Notes: generated by a model from the letters alone, not told the origin. Numbered from the stretch's first letter, positions 27,280 through 36,556 are shown. The stretch is 64,000 bases of DNA from JAKAWQ01 sp035509315 (GCA_035509315.1 DATJLS010000003.1:124001-188000); one strand, 5' to 3'. Numbers and translations: made by a program.

Positions 27280-27739
27280 GTGATGAAGCTCCTTTGTGCG
27301 TTGGGGTAGGACAATGGCCGGGCCGAGCCATCACAGGGCTGGGCAATCCGGCCACCGCGGGCAATCGCGTCACTGACACGAAGACCCGCGGCCAATCCGG
27401 CGGTCCGATGCGAGCAAGGCCCCGGCACACGAACAAAGCAAAGAAGCGCGGCGACCGCGCCCTCGCCTGCCGTGACTGCCGACCGTTCTCCGATCATGGT
27501 TCAGACTCCGCCACGCGGTTCGCGCTGCCTTGTCTGAACGGGCCTGCGGTCCATGGACCGTCCTTCCTCGATGCGTGCATCCGCGAATTCTAGTTCGCGC
27601 GTGTGCGAATCGGCCGCGGGCACAGCGACTCCGCTATTCCGCTTATGACCATCGCATGTCAAACAAAAAGCAACCGTTGCCGAGCGGTTCCGATCATTTT
27701 TTCCGAATCTTGGCGCGGCGAGACCGTATGGCGCGTGTT
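27280..27739. other. Intergenic region between prpC and the histone-like gene
   Basis: 460 bp. It holds the end of prpC transcription (terminator candidate at 27661-27692) and the promoter of the histone-like gene, with AAAGGAG at its right place. Open frames here are short and lack any family resemblance. I see no RNA gene or repeat copy. Confidence 0.5.
27661..27692 (-). terminator. Possible terminator of prpC
   Basis: On the minus strand AACCG, an 8-nt loop and CGGTT are followed by GCTTTTTGTTTG. The stem is only 5 bp, but the T-run and the position about 50 bp after the prpC stop fit a terminator. Confidence 0.45.
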
Positions 27740-28867
27740 TCAACGCTCTCGCATGGACAGCACAGGACGCTGTGCCGCGCCGGTATAGACCGAGAGCGGA
27801 CGGATCAGCCGGTTATCGGCAACCTGCTCGAAGATGTGCGCCGCCCATCCGGAGAGGCGCGCGGCGACGAAGATCGGGGTGAACATCGGGATCTCGAATC
27901 CCATCAGGAAATAGGCAGGGCCGGCAGGAAAATCGAGGTTGGGATGGATGTTTTTCCGCTCCAGCATCTCGGCGGCGAGGATCCGGCTGATCTCCATCCA
28001 GCGCGTGTCGCCAACCACCGCGGCCATCTTCTCGGCATATTTGGTCATCGTTGGAACCCGTGAATCGCCGCTCTTATAGACGCGGTGGCCGAAGCCCATC
28101 ACCAGTGCGCGGTGATCGAGGCGATCATTGATCCAGCCATATGCCCGCTCGGGCGAGCCGATCTCCTGAAGCATGCGCATCACTGCCTCGTTGGCCCCGC
28201 CGTGGAGCGGGCCCTTAAGCGCGGCAATGGCGGCGGTGATGGCGGCGTGGATATCCGCCTCAGTGGAAGCAACGGTGCGGGCAGTAAAGGTGGAAGCGTT
28301 GAAACTGTGCTCGGCGTAGAGGATGAGCGAGACATCGAAGGCCTTGACCACCTCCGGCGCTGGCACCTTGCCGAAGCACATATGGAAGAAATTCTCGGCG
28401 AACGTGAGCTCGGCACGCGGGGAGAGCACCCGAAGCCGATGGCCGAGGCGGTGATGCGCGGCGATCGCGGTTGGAATTTTCGCCAGCAGGCGCAAGGCTT
28501 TCCGCCGCGTCGCCTCGGGCGAATTGTCGGCCGTCTCCGGATCTTCGAGACCCATGAAGGAGACCGCCGTGCGGATCGCATCCATCGGGTGGCTGCGGCG
28601 CGGAAAGGTGCCGGTGGCCGTGCGCAGGCGAGGCGTGATCCGCCGCTCAGCGCGCTCTTCCTTCTCGAAGGCGGCAAGCTGGCGGCGATTCGGCAGCTCA
28701 CCGTTCCACAGCAGATAGACGACCTCCTCGAAGCGGCAATTCTCCGCCAGATCCTGCACCGCATAGCCGCGATAGGTGAGGCTGTTGGTTTCCGGCATCA
28801 CCTTGGAGATCGCTGTCGTATCGGCATAGACGCCGACCAGGCCCTTGTGCACCAGTTGCTCATCCAT
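27740..28867 (-). CDS. prpC: 2-methylcitrate synthase / citrate synthase
   Basis: 375 residues, short type II-like citrate synthase fold. N-terminal HKGLVGVYADTTAISKV and PETNSLTYRGY are typical of PrpC. Catalytic residues are seen in GPLHGGANE (His), GFGHRVYKSGD (His/Arg) and PNLDFPAGPAY (Asp). It condenses propionyl-CoA (and usually acetyl-CoA) with oxaloacetate, the first step of propionate breakdown by the 2-methylcitrate cycle. It lies 124 bp downstream of prpD; the gap is filled by a repeat. No prpB (2-methylisocitrate lyase) is in the window. Confidence 0.93.
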   Translation of the reverse strand: MDEQLVHKGLVGVYADTTAISKVMPETNSLTYRGYAVQDLAENCRFEEVVYLLWNGELPNRRQLAAFEKEERAERRITPRLRTATGTFPRRSHPMDAIRTAVSFMGLEDPETADNSPEATRRKALRLLAKIPTAIAAHHRLGHRLRVLSPRAELTFAENFFHMCFGKVPAPEVVKAFDVSLILYAEHSFNASTFTARTVASTEADIHAAITAAIAALKGPLHGGANEAVMRMLQEIGSPERAYGWINDRLDHRALVMGFGHRVYKSGDSRVPTMTKYAEKMAAVVGDTRWMEISRILAAEMLERKNIHPNLDFPAGPAYFLMGFEIPMFTPIFVAARLSGWAAHIFEQVADNRLIRPLSVYTGAAQRPVLSMRER

Positions 28868-28893
28868 CGGTCTGTGCTCCGTTCTCGGTCTTG

Positions 28894-28995
28894 GAGCGGG
28901 ATGAGATCGCCGGCGCTCCCCATCCCGCTCTCGGTCATTGTTCTATCGCGCGATGGACACCCGCGGTGATCTCCCCACCGGTTATCGCGCTCTAG
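28894..28995. repeat. Composite repeat B+A, copy 2
   Basis: B half GAGCGGGATGAGATCGCC ... CATCCCGCTCTCGG, spacer CATTGTTCTATC, then an A-like half ending TATCGCGCTCTAG. The last bases CTAG hold the TAG stop codon of prpD. It lies between prpD and prpC inside the likely operon. Confidence 0.78.
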
Positions 28996-30491
28996 AAGAG
29001 TCCTGGCTTGCCTTCGGCAAGCTTGCCCGCCGGCAGGGCGATGTTCAGCCGGGCGAGCTGACCGGCCTCTAGCCGCGGCAACGACTCCGCCGCGGCAAGA
29101 AAGCGTTCCGCAGCGGCTTCAGTGATGACGCCCTCCGTCAGGGTCCGGAATTTGCGGATATAATCGGCACGGACGAAAGGTCTTGCACCCAAGGGATGCG
29201 CATTGGCAACCGCCATCCCGTCTTCGATCACCCGTCCGTCGCGCAGGAACACTTCCACACGGCCGCCGAACGCCTTCTCCTTCGGATCGACGGCATGGTA
29301 GCGGCGGGTCCATTCCGGGTCCTCGCGCGTCTCGATCTTTTGCCAGAGCGCCACCGTCGAGGGGCGCGCAGCGCGGCGCGGCGCGTAGCTTTTCACGTGG
29401 TGCCAAGCGCCATCCTCGAGTGCCACGGCAAAGATGTACATGATGGAGTGATCGAGCGTCTCGCGGCTCGCCTTCGGGTCCATCTTCTCGGGATCGCCCG
29501 CGCCTGTGCCGATGACGGCATGGGTGTGGTGGCTCGTGTGGATGACGATGCGCTCCACCTCCGTGAGGTCGGGGATCCGTTCGCGCATGCGAAAAGCGAG
29601 ATCGATCAACGCCTGGGCCTGGTACTCGGCGCTGTGCTCCTTGGTGAAGCTCTCCAGGATCGCGCTCTTCGCTTCGCCCGGCGCGGGCAGCGGCACCTGA
29701 TAGCGTGCGTCGGGCCCGTCGAGCAGCCAGGCGATCACCGAATCCTCGCCCTCATAGATCGGGCTTGGGCTGCCTTCGCCGCGCATCGCGCGATCGACGG
29801 CCTCGACGGCCAGCTTGCCGGCATGGGCGGGGGCAAAGGCTTTCCATGAGCTGATCTCGCCCTTGCGCGACTGGCGTGTCGTGCAGCTGACATGCAGCGC
29901 CTGCTGCACGGCCTGATAGATAGTGGCGACGGGCAGCCGCAGGAGAGCGCCGATGCCGGCCGCCTGAGCCGGGCAGAGATGGGCAATATGGTCGATCTTG
30001 TGTGCATGCAGCGAGATCGCGCGGGCGAGGTCGATCTGGATCTCATAGCCGGTCGCGATTCCGCGCAGAAGATCGCTCCCGGAACGACCCGTGGCCTGTG
30101 CGACGGCGAGGATGGGCGGGATATTGTCGCTGGGATGGGAATACTCGGCGGCAAGGAAGGTGTCGTGCATATCAAGCTCGCGCACGGCGACACCATTCGC
30201 CCAGGCCGCCCATTCCGGGCTCACGGTGCGCGATGCGGGCAAGCCGAAGAGGCTTGCACCGCCTTTGCGCGGATGGCCGAGAGCCATTGCCCGTGCGGTG
30301 GTTGGCGGACGGCGGTTGATGGCGGCGATCGCCACCGCGGCGTTGTCGATGATGCGGTTGATGATCATCTCCTCGACCGCCGGCGTGATGCCGACCCGGT
30401 CCGCCGCCACCGCCGCGATCTTCCAGGCGAGCTGTTCCTCGCGCGGTAAGCGTTCCTGCGATGGATGGACCCGGACCTCATGCAGGATCAT
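28992..30491 (-). CDS. prpD: 2-methylcitrate dehydratase
   Basis: 499 residues, full PrpD length. Family segments include RELDMHDTFLAAEYSHPSDN (N-terminal domain) and TSHHTHAVIGTGAGDPEKMDPKASRETLDHSI in the C-terminal part. It dehydrates 2-methylcitrate to 2-methylaconitate. The start MILHEVRVHPS was chosen because GGAGGAAG lies 5 nt upstream; 35 more codons upstream are not PrpD-like. It is the first gene of the prpD-prpC pair. A separate, weaker paralogue of the superfamily is at 9232-10629. Confidence 0.93.
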   Translation of the reverse strand: MILHEVRVHPSQERLPREEQLAWKIAAVAADRVGITPAVEEMIINRIIDNAAVAIAAINRRPPTTARAMALGHPRKGGASLFGLPASRTVSPEWAAWANGVAVRELDMHDTFLAAEYSHPSDNIPPILAVAQATGRSGSDLLRGIATGYEIQIDLARAISLHAHKIDHIAHLCPAQAAGIGALLRLPVATIYQAVQQALHVSCTTRQSRKGEISSWKAFAPAHAGKLAVEAVDRAMRGEGSPSPIYEGEDSVIAWLLDGPDARYQVPLPAPGEAKSAILESFTKEHSAEYQAQALIDLAFRMRERIPDLTEVERIVIHTSHHTHAVIGTGAGDPEKMDPKASRETLDHSIMYIFAVALEDGAWHHVKSYAPRRAARPSTVALWQKIETREDPEWTRRYHAVDPKEKAFGGRVEVFLRDGRVIEDGMAVANAHPLGARPFVRADYIRKFRTLTEGVITEAAAERFLAAAESLPRLEAGQLARLNIALPAGKLAEGKPGLF

Positions 30492-30612
30492 GCCGCTTCC
30501 TCCAGAACCTGATTGCGGGGGTTCTTGCCTGACGGCCTTCGTAAGGTCCGGGCGCACGCTCGGCAAGCGCACCCCGCCGGATGCAAGCGCTCGCATACGG
30601 TGCCGGACTCGG

Positions 30613-30641
30613 TTGCCGCTGCCTTCCTAGCCACCTATAAC
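30613..30641 (+). promoter_or_regulatory. Sigma70-type promoter of tRNA-Ser
   Basis: TTGCCG at 30613-30618 and TATAAC at 30636-30641 with a 17-bp spacer, ending 19 bp before the tRNA 5' end. Confidence 0.75.
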
Positions 30642-30660
30642 CCGCTGCTTCACGGCCACG

Positions 30661-31329
<669 letters not shown>

Positions 31330-31632
31330 CTCGACCATCAGAGCGACAGGCCATGCGACAGGTCTCGATCCGCCGCACCGAGTGCCGGGCCGAGGGCGGC
31401 ATTGAACTCTCGGTCGGCGATGATCGGCGACAGTTGCCAGAGTGCGCTCGGCGAGACGATCATCGCTCTGTTCAAAGCCGAGATGACCCACCGACACGGT
31501 CCCCGGCGCAACGCCGAAGCCGTGGAATTCTCACCCTTGGAATGAGTGGACTGGTTCAACAATCGGCGATTGCTTGCGCCTGTCGGCAACCGCCTCCCAT
31601 GGAAGCCGGGGGTTCGCTTCCATGAACAACAG
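31330..31632 (+). pseudogene. IS3-family transposase (OrfB) C-terminal remnant
   Basis: Recognisable pieces of the DDE transposase C-terminus in order: LDHQSDR, VSIRRTECRAEGGIELSVGD, LGETIIALFKAEMTHRHGP, AVEFSPLE, VDWFNNRRLLAPVGN. In intact OrfB proteins these form one frame (HSDRGSQY...SIRYTERL...ALAETINGLYKAE...LEWVDWFNHRRLLEPIGN). Here there are frame changes near 31350 and 31430, and the Trp codon of LEWVDW is a TGA at 31543-31545. The rest of the element is gone. It is clearly inactive. The remnant has about the same GC content as its surroundings. Confidence 0.85.
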
Positions 31633-31854
31633 CCGAACGCGCCGGCCATGGTGGTCCCACGCAAACAAAACTGCTTCCGGGACAATCCGCAACGATTCGG
31701 GCAACCCTGGGGAGGATCAGGAGTTTCCGGACCGACAAACCGACCGTCGTCCCGCCCTCGCACAATCCGGACGGTGCCGACCGCCGCGCCAAGCCTGGGC
31801 TCTTCTCCGGATAGGCCGTGCAAGAGGCTATCCTGCCCATCGGCAATTCGGGTA

Positions 31855-31959
31855 GATCAATATGGCTTCTGGCGGATTCGCCTCGCGATCCACCAAAGCC
31901 GTGGAATTGATCGAGAAAATGAAGCAAGAGCGTGACGAGCTGGGATCGTCACGCTCTAG
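31855..31959. repeat. Dispersed repeat family C, copy 3
   Basis: 105 bp, starting ATCAATATGGCTTCTGGCGG and ending GATCGTCACGCTCTAG, inverted relative to copy 1. It lies directly upstream of the antiporter-like gene (15 bp to its ATG). Its reading frame adds a false N-terminal extension to that gene. Confidence 0.8.
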
Positions 31960-31973
31960 GGAGAAGGCCGGGA

Positions 31974-33059
31974 ATGACACAGGGCCGCATTCCTGTATGG
32001 ACATGGCTTGCCCCAATCTCCGGCTGGGCTCTGCTAGCGATATCCCTGACCGCAAGGCACCCGCTGCTCACCACCCTGCAGGGCGCTGCCTTGATCGCCT
32101 GTGTGCTCGCGGCCGTGCATCATGCCGAGATCGTCGCTCATCACGTAGGCGAGCCGCTTGGCACGCTGCTCCTGGCCCTTGCGGTCACGGCAATCGAAGT
32201 TGCCCTCATCGCCTCCCTGATGCTCACGGAAGGCGAAGCCGCAGCGACATTGGCGCGCGATACCGTCTTCGCCTCCATCATGATCATCCTCAACGGCATG
32301 GTCGGCCTCAGTCTTCTCGTCGCGGCCCTGCGTCACGGCGAGCAATCCTTTGGTCTCTACGGTGTGAACGCCACACTCGCGGCGCTTGCCGCGATCACCG
32401 TCATCACGCTGGTGCTGCCCAACACGACGACCTCGGTTGGGGGCCCCAGCTATTCGACCAGCCAGCTATCATTCGTGGCTGTCGTCGCCCTTCTGGTTTA
32501 CGGGGTCTTCGTCCTGGTGCAGGCCGTGCGTCATCGTGACTATTTCCTGCCGCTTGCGGCCTCGGGGCAGGAGGCCGAGGAACGACCAGATCCTCCACCG
32601 AGCCGAACTTCAGCCGCCGTCGGCGGCGCGCTCATGCTGGCTAGTCTCGGCGCGGTGATCCTGCTGGCCAAAGCGCTCTCCCCAGTGGTCGAGACGGCCG
32701 TCGACAGCGTGCAGGCGCCGAAGGCAGTGGTTGGCGTCGTCATCGCAGCTCTCGTGCTGCTTCCTGAAAGCCTTGCCGCGCTTGCAGCGGCGCGCGCAAA
32801 CAAGATCCAGACCAGCCTCAATCTCGCGCTTGGTTCGGCAATGGCATCCATCGGGCTGACGATCCCGGTCGTCGCGGCGATCTCAATCGCGACGGGCCAT
32901 CCGCTCGTGCTTGGCCTCGATCACAAGGGAACCACGTTCCTTTTGCTGTCTCTGATCGTCGCAACCCTCTCTTTGGGAACTGGGCGCACGATCGCCCTGC
33001 AGGGTGTCGTGCATCTTATCATCTTTGGCGTCTACCTATTCACAACGTTCGTCCCATGA
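31974..33059 (+). CDS. Ca2+/H+ (cation/proton) antiporter, ChaA-like
   Basis: 361 residues, about ten or eleven hydrophobic segments. The two inverted CaCA-superfamily alpha repeats are visible: AVTAIEVALIASLM near residue 70 with its conserved Glu, and AALVLLPESLAALAAARANK near residue 265 with PES. An acidic hydrophilic loop (EAEERPDPP) separates the halves. It should exchange cytosolic Ca2+ or Na+/K+ for protons across the inner membrane. Start is the ATG at 31974 with GGGAGAAGG upstream; an earlier in-frame ATG lies inside the repeat. Confidence 0.87.
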   Translation: MTQGRIPVWTWLAPISGWALLAISLTARHPLLTTLQGAALIACVLAAVHHAEIVAHHVGEPLGTLLLALAVTAIEVALIASLMLTEGEAAATLARDTVFASIMIILNGMVGLSLLVAALRHGEQSFGLYGVNATLAALAAITVITLVLPNTTTSVGGPSYSTSQLSFVAVVALLVYGVFVLVQAVRHRDYFLPLAASGQEAEERPDPPPSRTSAAVGGALMLASLGAVILLAKALSPVVETAVDSVQAPKAVVGVVIAALVLLPESLAALAAARANKIQTSLNLALGSAMASIGLTIPVVAAISIATGHPLVLGLDHKGTTFLLLSLIVATLSLGTGRTIALQGVVHLIIFGVYLFTTFVP

Positions 33060-33457
33060 ATCCGCACGCATCATGCCCCCGAAAACCAGGTCGCAGGCAG
33101 TGAGGCGCCACATCCCTGCCGCCAGGGCTGCCAGGCCGCGATAGCTTCGCGCTCTCTGGAGCGGAACGGGTTCGCTCACGCTCGCCCTATCCTTCCTCAA
33201 CTTTTTGTTTTCGGGCGTAATCCTGCAAGTGTCCCGATTCCGAAGTGCATCGCGTTTGAATGTGGGTGAAATCGGGACACTTGCTCTTTATTTTCAGTGG
33301 CCGCCCTATCCTCTCCGTTCGCCGCGAAATGCGACGAACTTCGAGGGCAGGACACTAGAGCGAATTGCGTTTGCACGGGCTCACGCAATCCGCTCTATGT
33401 GTTTGTTTTGCGAGTATCTTCACGCGATCAGCCGATTCCATCTGATCGCGATCTGCT
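33060..33457. other. Convergent intergenic region with two repeat structures
   Basis: 398 bp between the antiporter and the Ni/Co permease, both ending here. It contains a perfect 15-bp inverted repeat (33225-33284) and a family D repeat (from 33355). The remaining sequence has no supported gene. Confidence 0.5.
33225..33284. repeat. Perfect 15-bp inverted repeat with 30-bp spacer
   Basis: GCAAGTGTCCCGATT at 33225-33239 and its exact complement AATCGGGACACTTGC at 33270-33284. TCTTTATTTT follows on the plus strand, so it could terminate transcription of the antiporter gene (stop at 33059). It could also be the fused ends of a lost mobile element. The copy has no visible partner in the window. 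Confidence 0.7.
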
Positions 33458-33461
33458 CTAG
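33355..33461. repeat. Dispersed repeat family D, copy 1
   Basis: 107 bp with CTAGAG at the left end and CTCTAG at the right end. The left part has GAGCGAATTGCG...CGCAATCCGCTC as an inverted pair, the right part CACGCGATCAGCCGATTCC. A shorter relative is at 39050-39121. The right end holds the stop codon of the Ni/Co permease gene. Confidence 0.7.
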
Positions 33462-34528
33462 GGTTGACTGTCCGAGGCGATGATTTCGAGATCGTCCAAC
33501 CGCTTCAGGCGATAGACCATGGCTGAGACCAGCCAGCTCAAAACAAAAATGCCGATGATGACGTAGCCCAGGAAGCCGAAATTGTCGTTCAGCGTGCCGA
33601 TCTCGTCCCAGAACCAACCTTTGAGGTTGAGCTCGTCGCTGATGAGGCCCAGGCCCTCGATCCCGCCCACGACCAGCGCCACCACCACCGAGACCAGCGT
33701 GATGGTAAGGTTGTAGTACAGCTTGCGGATCGGCTTGACGAAGGCCCAACCATAGGCGCCCAGCATCATGATGCCGTCGGTCGTGTCGACGAGCGACATG
33801 CCTGCCGCGAACAGCAATGGGAAGGTCAGGATCGGCCACAGCGACATGCCATGCGCGGCCTCGGTTGAGGCGATGCCGAGCAGTGTCACCTCGGTCGCCG
33901 TGTCGAAGCCCAGTCCGAACAGGAAGCCTAACGGCGCCATGTGCCAGCTTTTGTGAATTAGGCGGAACATCGGCCGGAACAAACGGGCAACAACGCCGCG
34001 CTTGTTGAGCAGCATGTCGAAATCCTCATCGACATAGCGCCCTCCGGCCCGGACATGGCGAAAGGTCCGATAGACAGAGATGGCGATCAAGAGATTCATG
34101 ATTGCAATGAGCAACAGGAAGCCCGTCGAGACGAGCGTCCCGACGATACCGGCGGCGTCATTGAAATTGTTGAAACGACTCTCGAGCGTCGCAGCCGTCA
34201 GGGCGATCACGGCAACACCGATCACGAGCACGAGTGAGTGCCCCATGGAGAAGAAGAAGCCCACGGCGATGGGGCGCTTGTTCTCCTGCATCAGCTTGCG
34301 TGTGACATTGTCGATCGCTGCGATGTGGTCGGCATCGACCGCGTGGCGAAACCCGAAAGTATAGGCCAGCAGAGCCGTGCCGAGCATGGCCGGCTGATCA
34401 TGAAACGAGAGCAGGGCCCAAACCCAAGCCCCGATGTTCAGGGCGATCAGAAAAGCGTAGATGCCGACGACCTTGCCGCGGACATTGGCGGTACCGTCAT
34501 TGAAGATATGTTTCAGGAGGGAAAGCAT
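33458..34528 (-). CDS. nicT: Nickel/cobalt permease, NiCoT family (probable cobalt importer)
   Basis: 356 residues with about eight hydrophobic segments. The NiCoT signature RHAVDADHIAAIDN is near residue 65 (His and Asp residues are metal ligands in the family), followed by FFSMGHSLVLV and GFLFGLGFDTATEVTLL. It moves Ni2+ or Co2+ into the cytoplasm using proton energy. The cobalamin riboswitch in its leader argues that cobalt for B12 synthesis is the physiological cargo. Start ATG at 34528; a 17-codon upstream extension lies in the leader. The Shine-Dalgarno sequence is weak (AGGCAAATCC). Confidence 0.93.
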   Translation of the reverse strand: MLSLLKHIFNDGTANVRGKVVGIYAFLIALNIGAWVWALLSFHDQPAMLGTALLAYTFGFRHAVDADHIAAIDNVTRKLMQENKRPIAVGFFFSMGHSLVLVIGVAVIALTAATLESRFNNFNDAAGIVGTLVSTGFLLLIAIMNLLIAISVYRTFRHVRAGGRYVDEDFDMLLNKRGVVARLFRPMFRLIHKSWHMAPLGFLFGLGFDTATEVTLLGIASTEAAHGMSLWPILTFPLLFAAGMSLVDTTDGIMMLGAYGWAFVKPIRKLYYNLTITLVSVVVALVVGGIEGLGLISDELNLKGWFWDEIGTLNDNFGFLGYVIIGIFVLSWLVSAMVYRLKRLDDLEIIASDSQP

Positions 34529-34631
34529 GGATTTGCCTGTTCTTGGCGCTGTCACCGCAAACAAGGCGCGATCCGGCAAAAGACCTCACCCCATCGAGAC
34601 TCCCCGCCCGATGCATTCGCGTTGACGCCTG

Positions 34632-34796
34632 TCGATGGCAGGTCTCCTGGCTTGCGGGTCGCCGCCTCTCGCCGCCTTCCCAGTTGCCCAGTGGCACGTG
34701 GCGATCAGCTATCCGCTTACAGTTGCGGGGACAGCGCGGGAATTGGCACGAAGCCTCACCCATCTTCCCTTTTGATCCTTGAAAGGAACCATCGCC
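34632..34796 (-). ncRNA. Cobalamin (B12) riboswitch
   Basis: Read on the minus strand the aptamer contains, in order, GATGGTTCC, GGGAA with GGTGAGGCTTC, CTGTCCCCGCAACTGTAAGCGG (split here), the B12-box core GCCACTGGGC, GGGAAGGCGGC and the closing AGCCAGGAGACCTGCC. This is the complete conserved core in the right order, between a sigma70-type promoter and the nicT start. About 100 nt of leader follow before the ATG and would form the expression platform. Bound adenosylcobalamin should reduce nicT expression. Confidence 0.95.
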
Positions 34797-34800
34797 CCTA

Positions 34801-34829
34801 AGCATAGGGCTTGCCTATGGTGATGGCAA
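34801..34829 (-). promoter_or_regulatory. Sigma70-type promoter for the riboswitch-nicT transcript
   Basis: On the minus strand TTGCCA (34829-34824) and TATGCT (34806-34801) are separated by exactly 17 bp. Transcription would start about 34794, right at the first bases of the riboswitch. Confidence 0.7.
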
Positions 34830-34930
34830 TATGCAGGCCGGTTTTATCCAGCACTCCGGCGCTTGTCCTGCAGAGACATCGGTATGAAGATCACTTTTTG
34901 GATTTCGATTGCAGAATGGGCTGACTGCCC

Positions 34931-35753
34931 TCAGTCGAGAACACGTGACTCCAATTGGAAGATTCCTCCGGCATCACGCCTGGCGGCTTGATAGCGAGAT
35001 CGATATGGCCTCTGGCGGAGTCGGGGGGGCAACCAGCCCGTTTCCTTTCGGAAGGCGGCGCCGAAGGTGCTTTGGTTTGCAAATCCAACCGCGCGGGCAA
35101 TCATGCTCAGGCTCAGATCCCGATCGAGGAGCAGCGCCTTCGCCCTATCCACCCGCTGTATCCACCCGCTGGCGGCGGAACCAGGCGTGAGGAGAGATTC
35201 CCATCGAGCGCTTGAAGGCTGACGAGAAATGCGCGAGCGAAAGGTTGGTGATGCCAGCGACTTCGGAGAGGGATACATCCTCGGTCAGCCTGCTGATCAT
35301 ATATTCGCAAGCGCGATGCAGAACGGCGGGCGCAAGTCCGCCGCGCTGGAGGACCCGGACGGGAACCGCGACGTTCGAAAGGGTCCTGACAATGTGCAGC
35401 GCCAGAAATGCGATCGCCGTTTCGGCGTAGAGCAGGCCCTGCCGCCCTTCACTCTCGCATTCCTCATAGATTGCCCCGGCAAGAGCCCAGGTGAGGGGAT
35501 GGTCGTAATTCCAGGCCTCGACGATTTCGATACCGCACAGATGCTGGAGCTCCGCGACGCGGAGAACGTAATGCGGCTCGAATTCCATGACCAGGAATTT
35601 ATAGTTGGATTTCTCTATGATGCGGAACTCCACGCCGGTTTCGGGCGGGGAAATGAGTCCATAACGCGGTCGGTTCCGATAGGACCGGAGCTGCCTTCCC
35701 GATTGCGTGTCCGCCTCGGCGCGACCGCCGTTCCACGAGAAGTGCAGCTCGAG
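34931..35753 (-). pseudogene. AraC-family transcriptional regulator, frameshifted
   Basis: The upstream frame encodes LELHFSWNGGRAEAD...PPETGVEFRIIEKSNYKFLVMEFEP (cupin-like sensor part), then VLHRACEYMISRLTEDVSLSEVAGITNLSLAHFSSAFKRSMGISPHAWFRRQRV, the first helix-turn-helix of the AraC domain. It then stops after VDTAGG. The second helix-turn-helix (VDRAKALLLDRDLSLSMIARAVGFANQSTFGAAFRKETG) continues in another frame. A 13-bp tandem duplication at 35146-35171 is the cause; removing one copy gives RRQRVDRAKALLL in one frame. The true start is unclear because the N-terminal part upstream of 35753 is open in several frames. Confidence 0.85.
35146..35171. repeat. 13-bp tandem duplication in the AraC gene
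   Basis: TATCCACCCGCTG occurs twice with no gap and no mismatch (35146-35158 and 35159-35171). It changes the reading frame of the AraC gene by +1. Confidence 0.95.
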
Positions 35754-36390
35754 CGAGTACGGACTTCGGCAGTGCCAGAGACCGAGACGATCGCGTGCGT
35801 TGCCGCCATGCCGCCTTCCAAAGTGATCTCTCTCGATCGCACAACTTTGCCCCTGACATCCGACCAGATCGTATCCCGGTGTCCAGGCGCGCTGAACATA
35901 GGGACGGGCGGGGCCGAGTCTCTTTTGAGATCGGGATGGTCAGGGGGATCGGCCGTCGGTGACATGGACCGCCTCCAGAAATTCTATCCGGACGTGACGG
36001 ACGAAATTGACGGCGGGCGCTCGGCACGGAGCCGAGCCCGCCAGTTTGGCGCAAAACTTCGGTGAATGTCGCCAAACCACGACAATTGCCGATTGGTGCG
36101 CAAGCGTATCCTCTCGCAAACTGGGAAAGGGTGTAGAAATGCACCGTCGACCGACCTCATCCGCGCTGACGCGGGGTGCGGTTGGCTTTTCCAAAGTCGG
36201 CGAAATCGCTCTGGTGGTGACGTCCCAGCGGGCCTCGGCAGAAGGCCCGGATATAAGTGACGCCGTACCTTCACAATGAACGGCAGGGAGCCATCGCTTG
36301 TCATCACAATGGAGAGCATTCCATGCAGCAATTCGCGCGCGTGCTGACGGAAAAGGGGGGTGTTCCCGTGATCCTGAAAGGGAATCAGCC
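35754..36390. other. Degraded region upstream of the AraC pseudogene
   Basis: Several overlapping open frames but none that I can assign. One minus-strand frame near 35770-35900 (containing GHRDTIWSDVRGKVV) may be the displaced N-terminus of the AraC regulator. Together with the AraC and hydrolase remnants this suggests decay of a former catabolic locus. Confidence 0.35.
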
Positions 36391-36525
36391 TCTCCGGGCG
36401 ATCTTCTGGCAATCGGAACGCCGCCCGGTGTCGGCTTCGGCAAGAACCGGTACATGGCGGTGGGCGATGTGCTGGAATGCGGCATTGCCAATCTCGGTGC
36501 CCAGCGCCACGAGATACAGGCTTGA
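36391..36525 (+). pseudogene. Fumarylacetoacetate hydrolase family, C-terminal remnant
   Basis: The 44 residues SPGDLLAIGTPPGVGFGKNR, then YMAVGDVLECGIANLGAQRHEIQA and stop, match the C-terminal end of FAH-fold hydrolases/isomerases (GDLIATGTPPGVG, then a glycine-rich GD-V-E strand). The metal-binding EX2EXnD part that should precede it is absent. It is therefore a fragment, on the opposite strand to the AraC pseudogene, and the pair may once have been a regulator and its target. Confidence 0.75.
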
Positions 36526-36556
36526 GGCCGGTGTTCCCACATCCGCTCATCCCGCT

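Noticed and set aside
26784..27593. Plus-strand low-complexity frames rich in Arg/Ser/Ala
   Set aside because: They are the antisense of the repetitive histone-like gene.
35940..36542. Minus-strand frame with HGMLSIVMTSDGSLPFIVKVRRH, vaguely like a complex I subunit segment
   Set aside because: The similarity is short and no other domain residue fits; the region is degraded DNA overlapping the hydrolase remnant.
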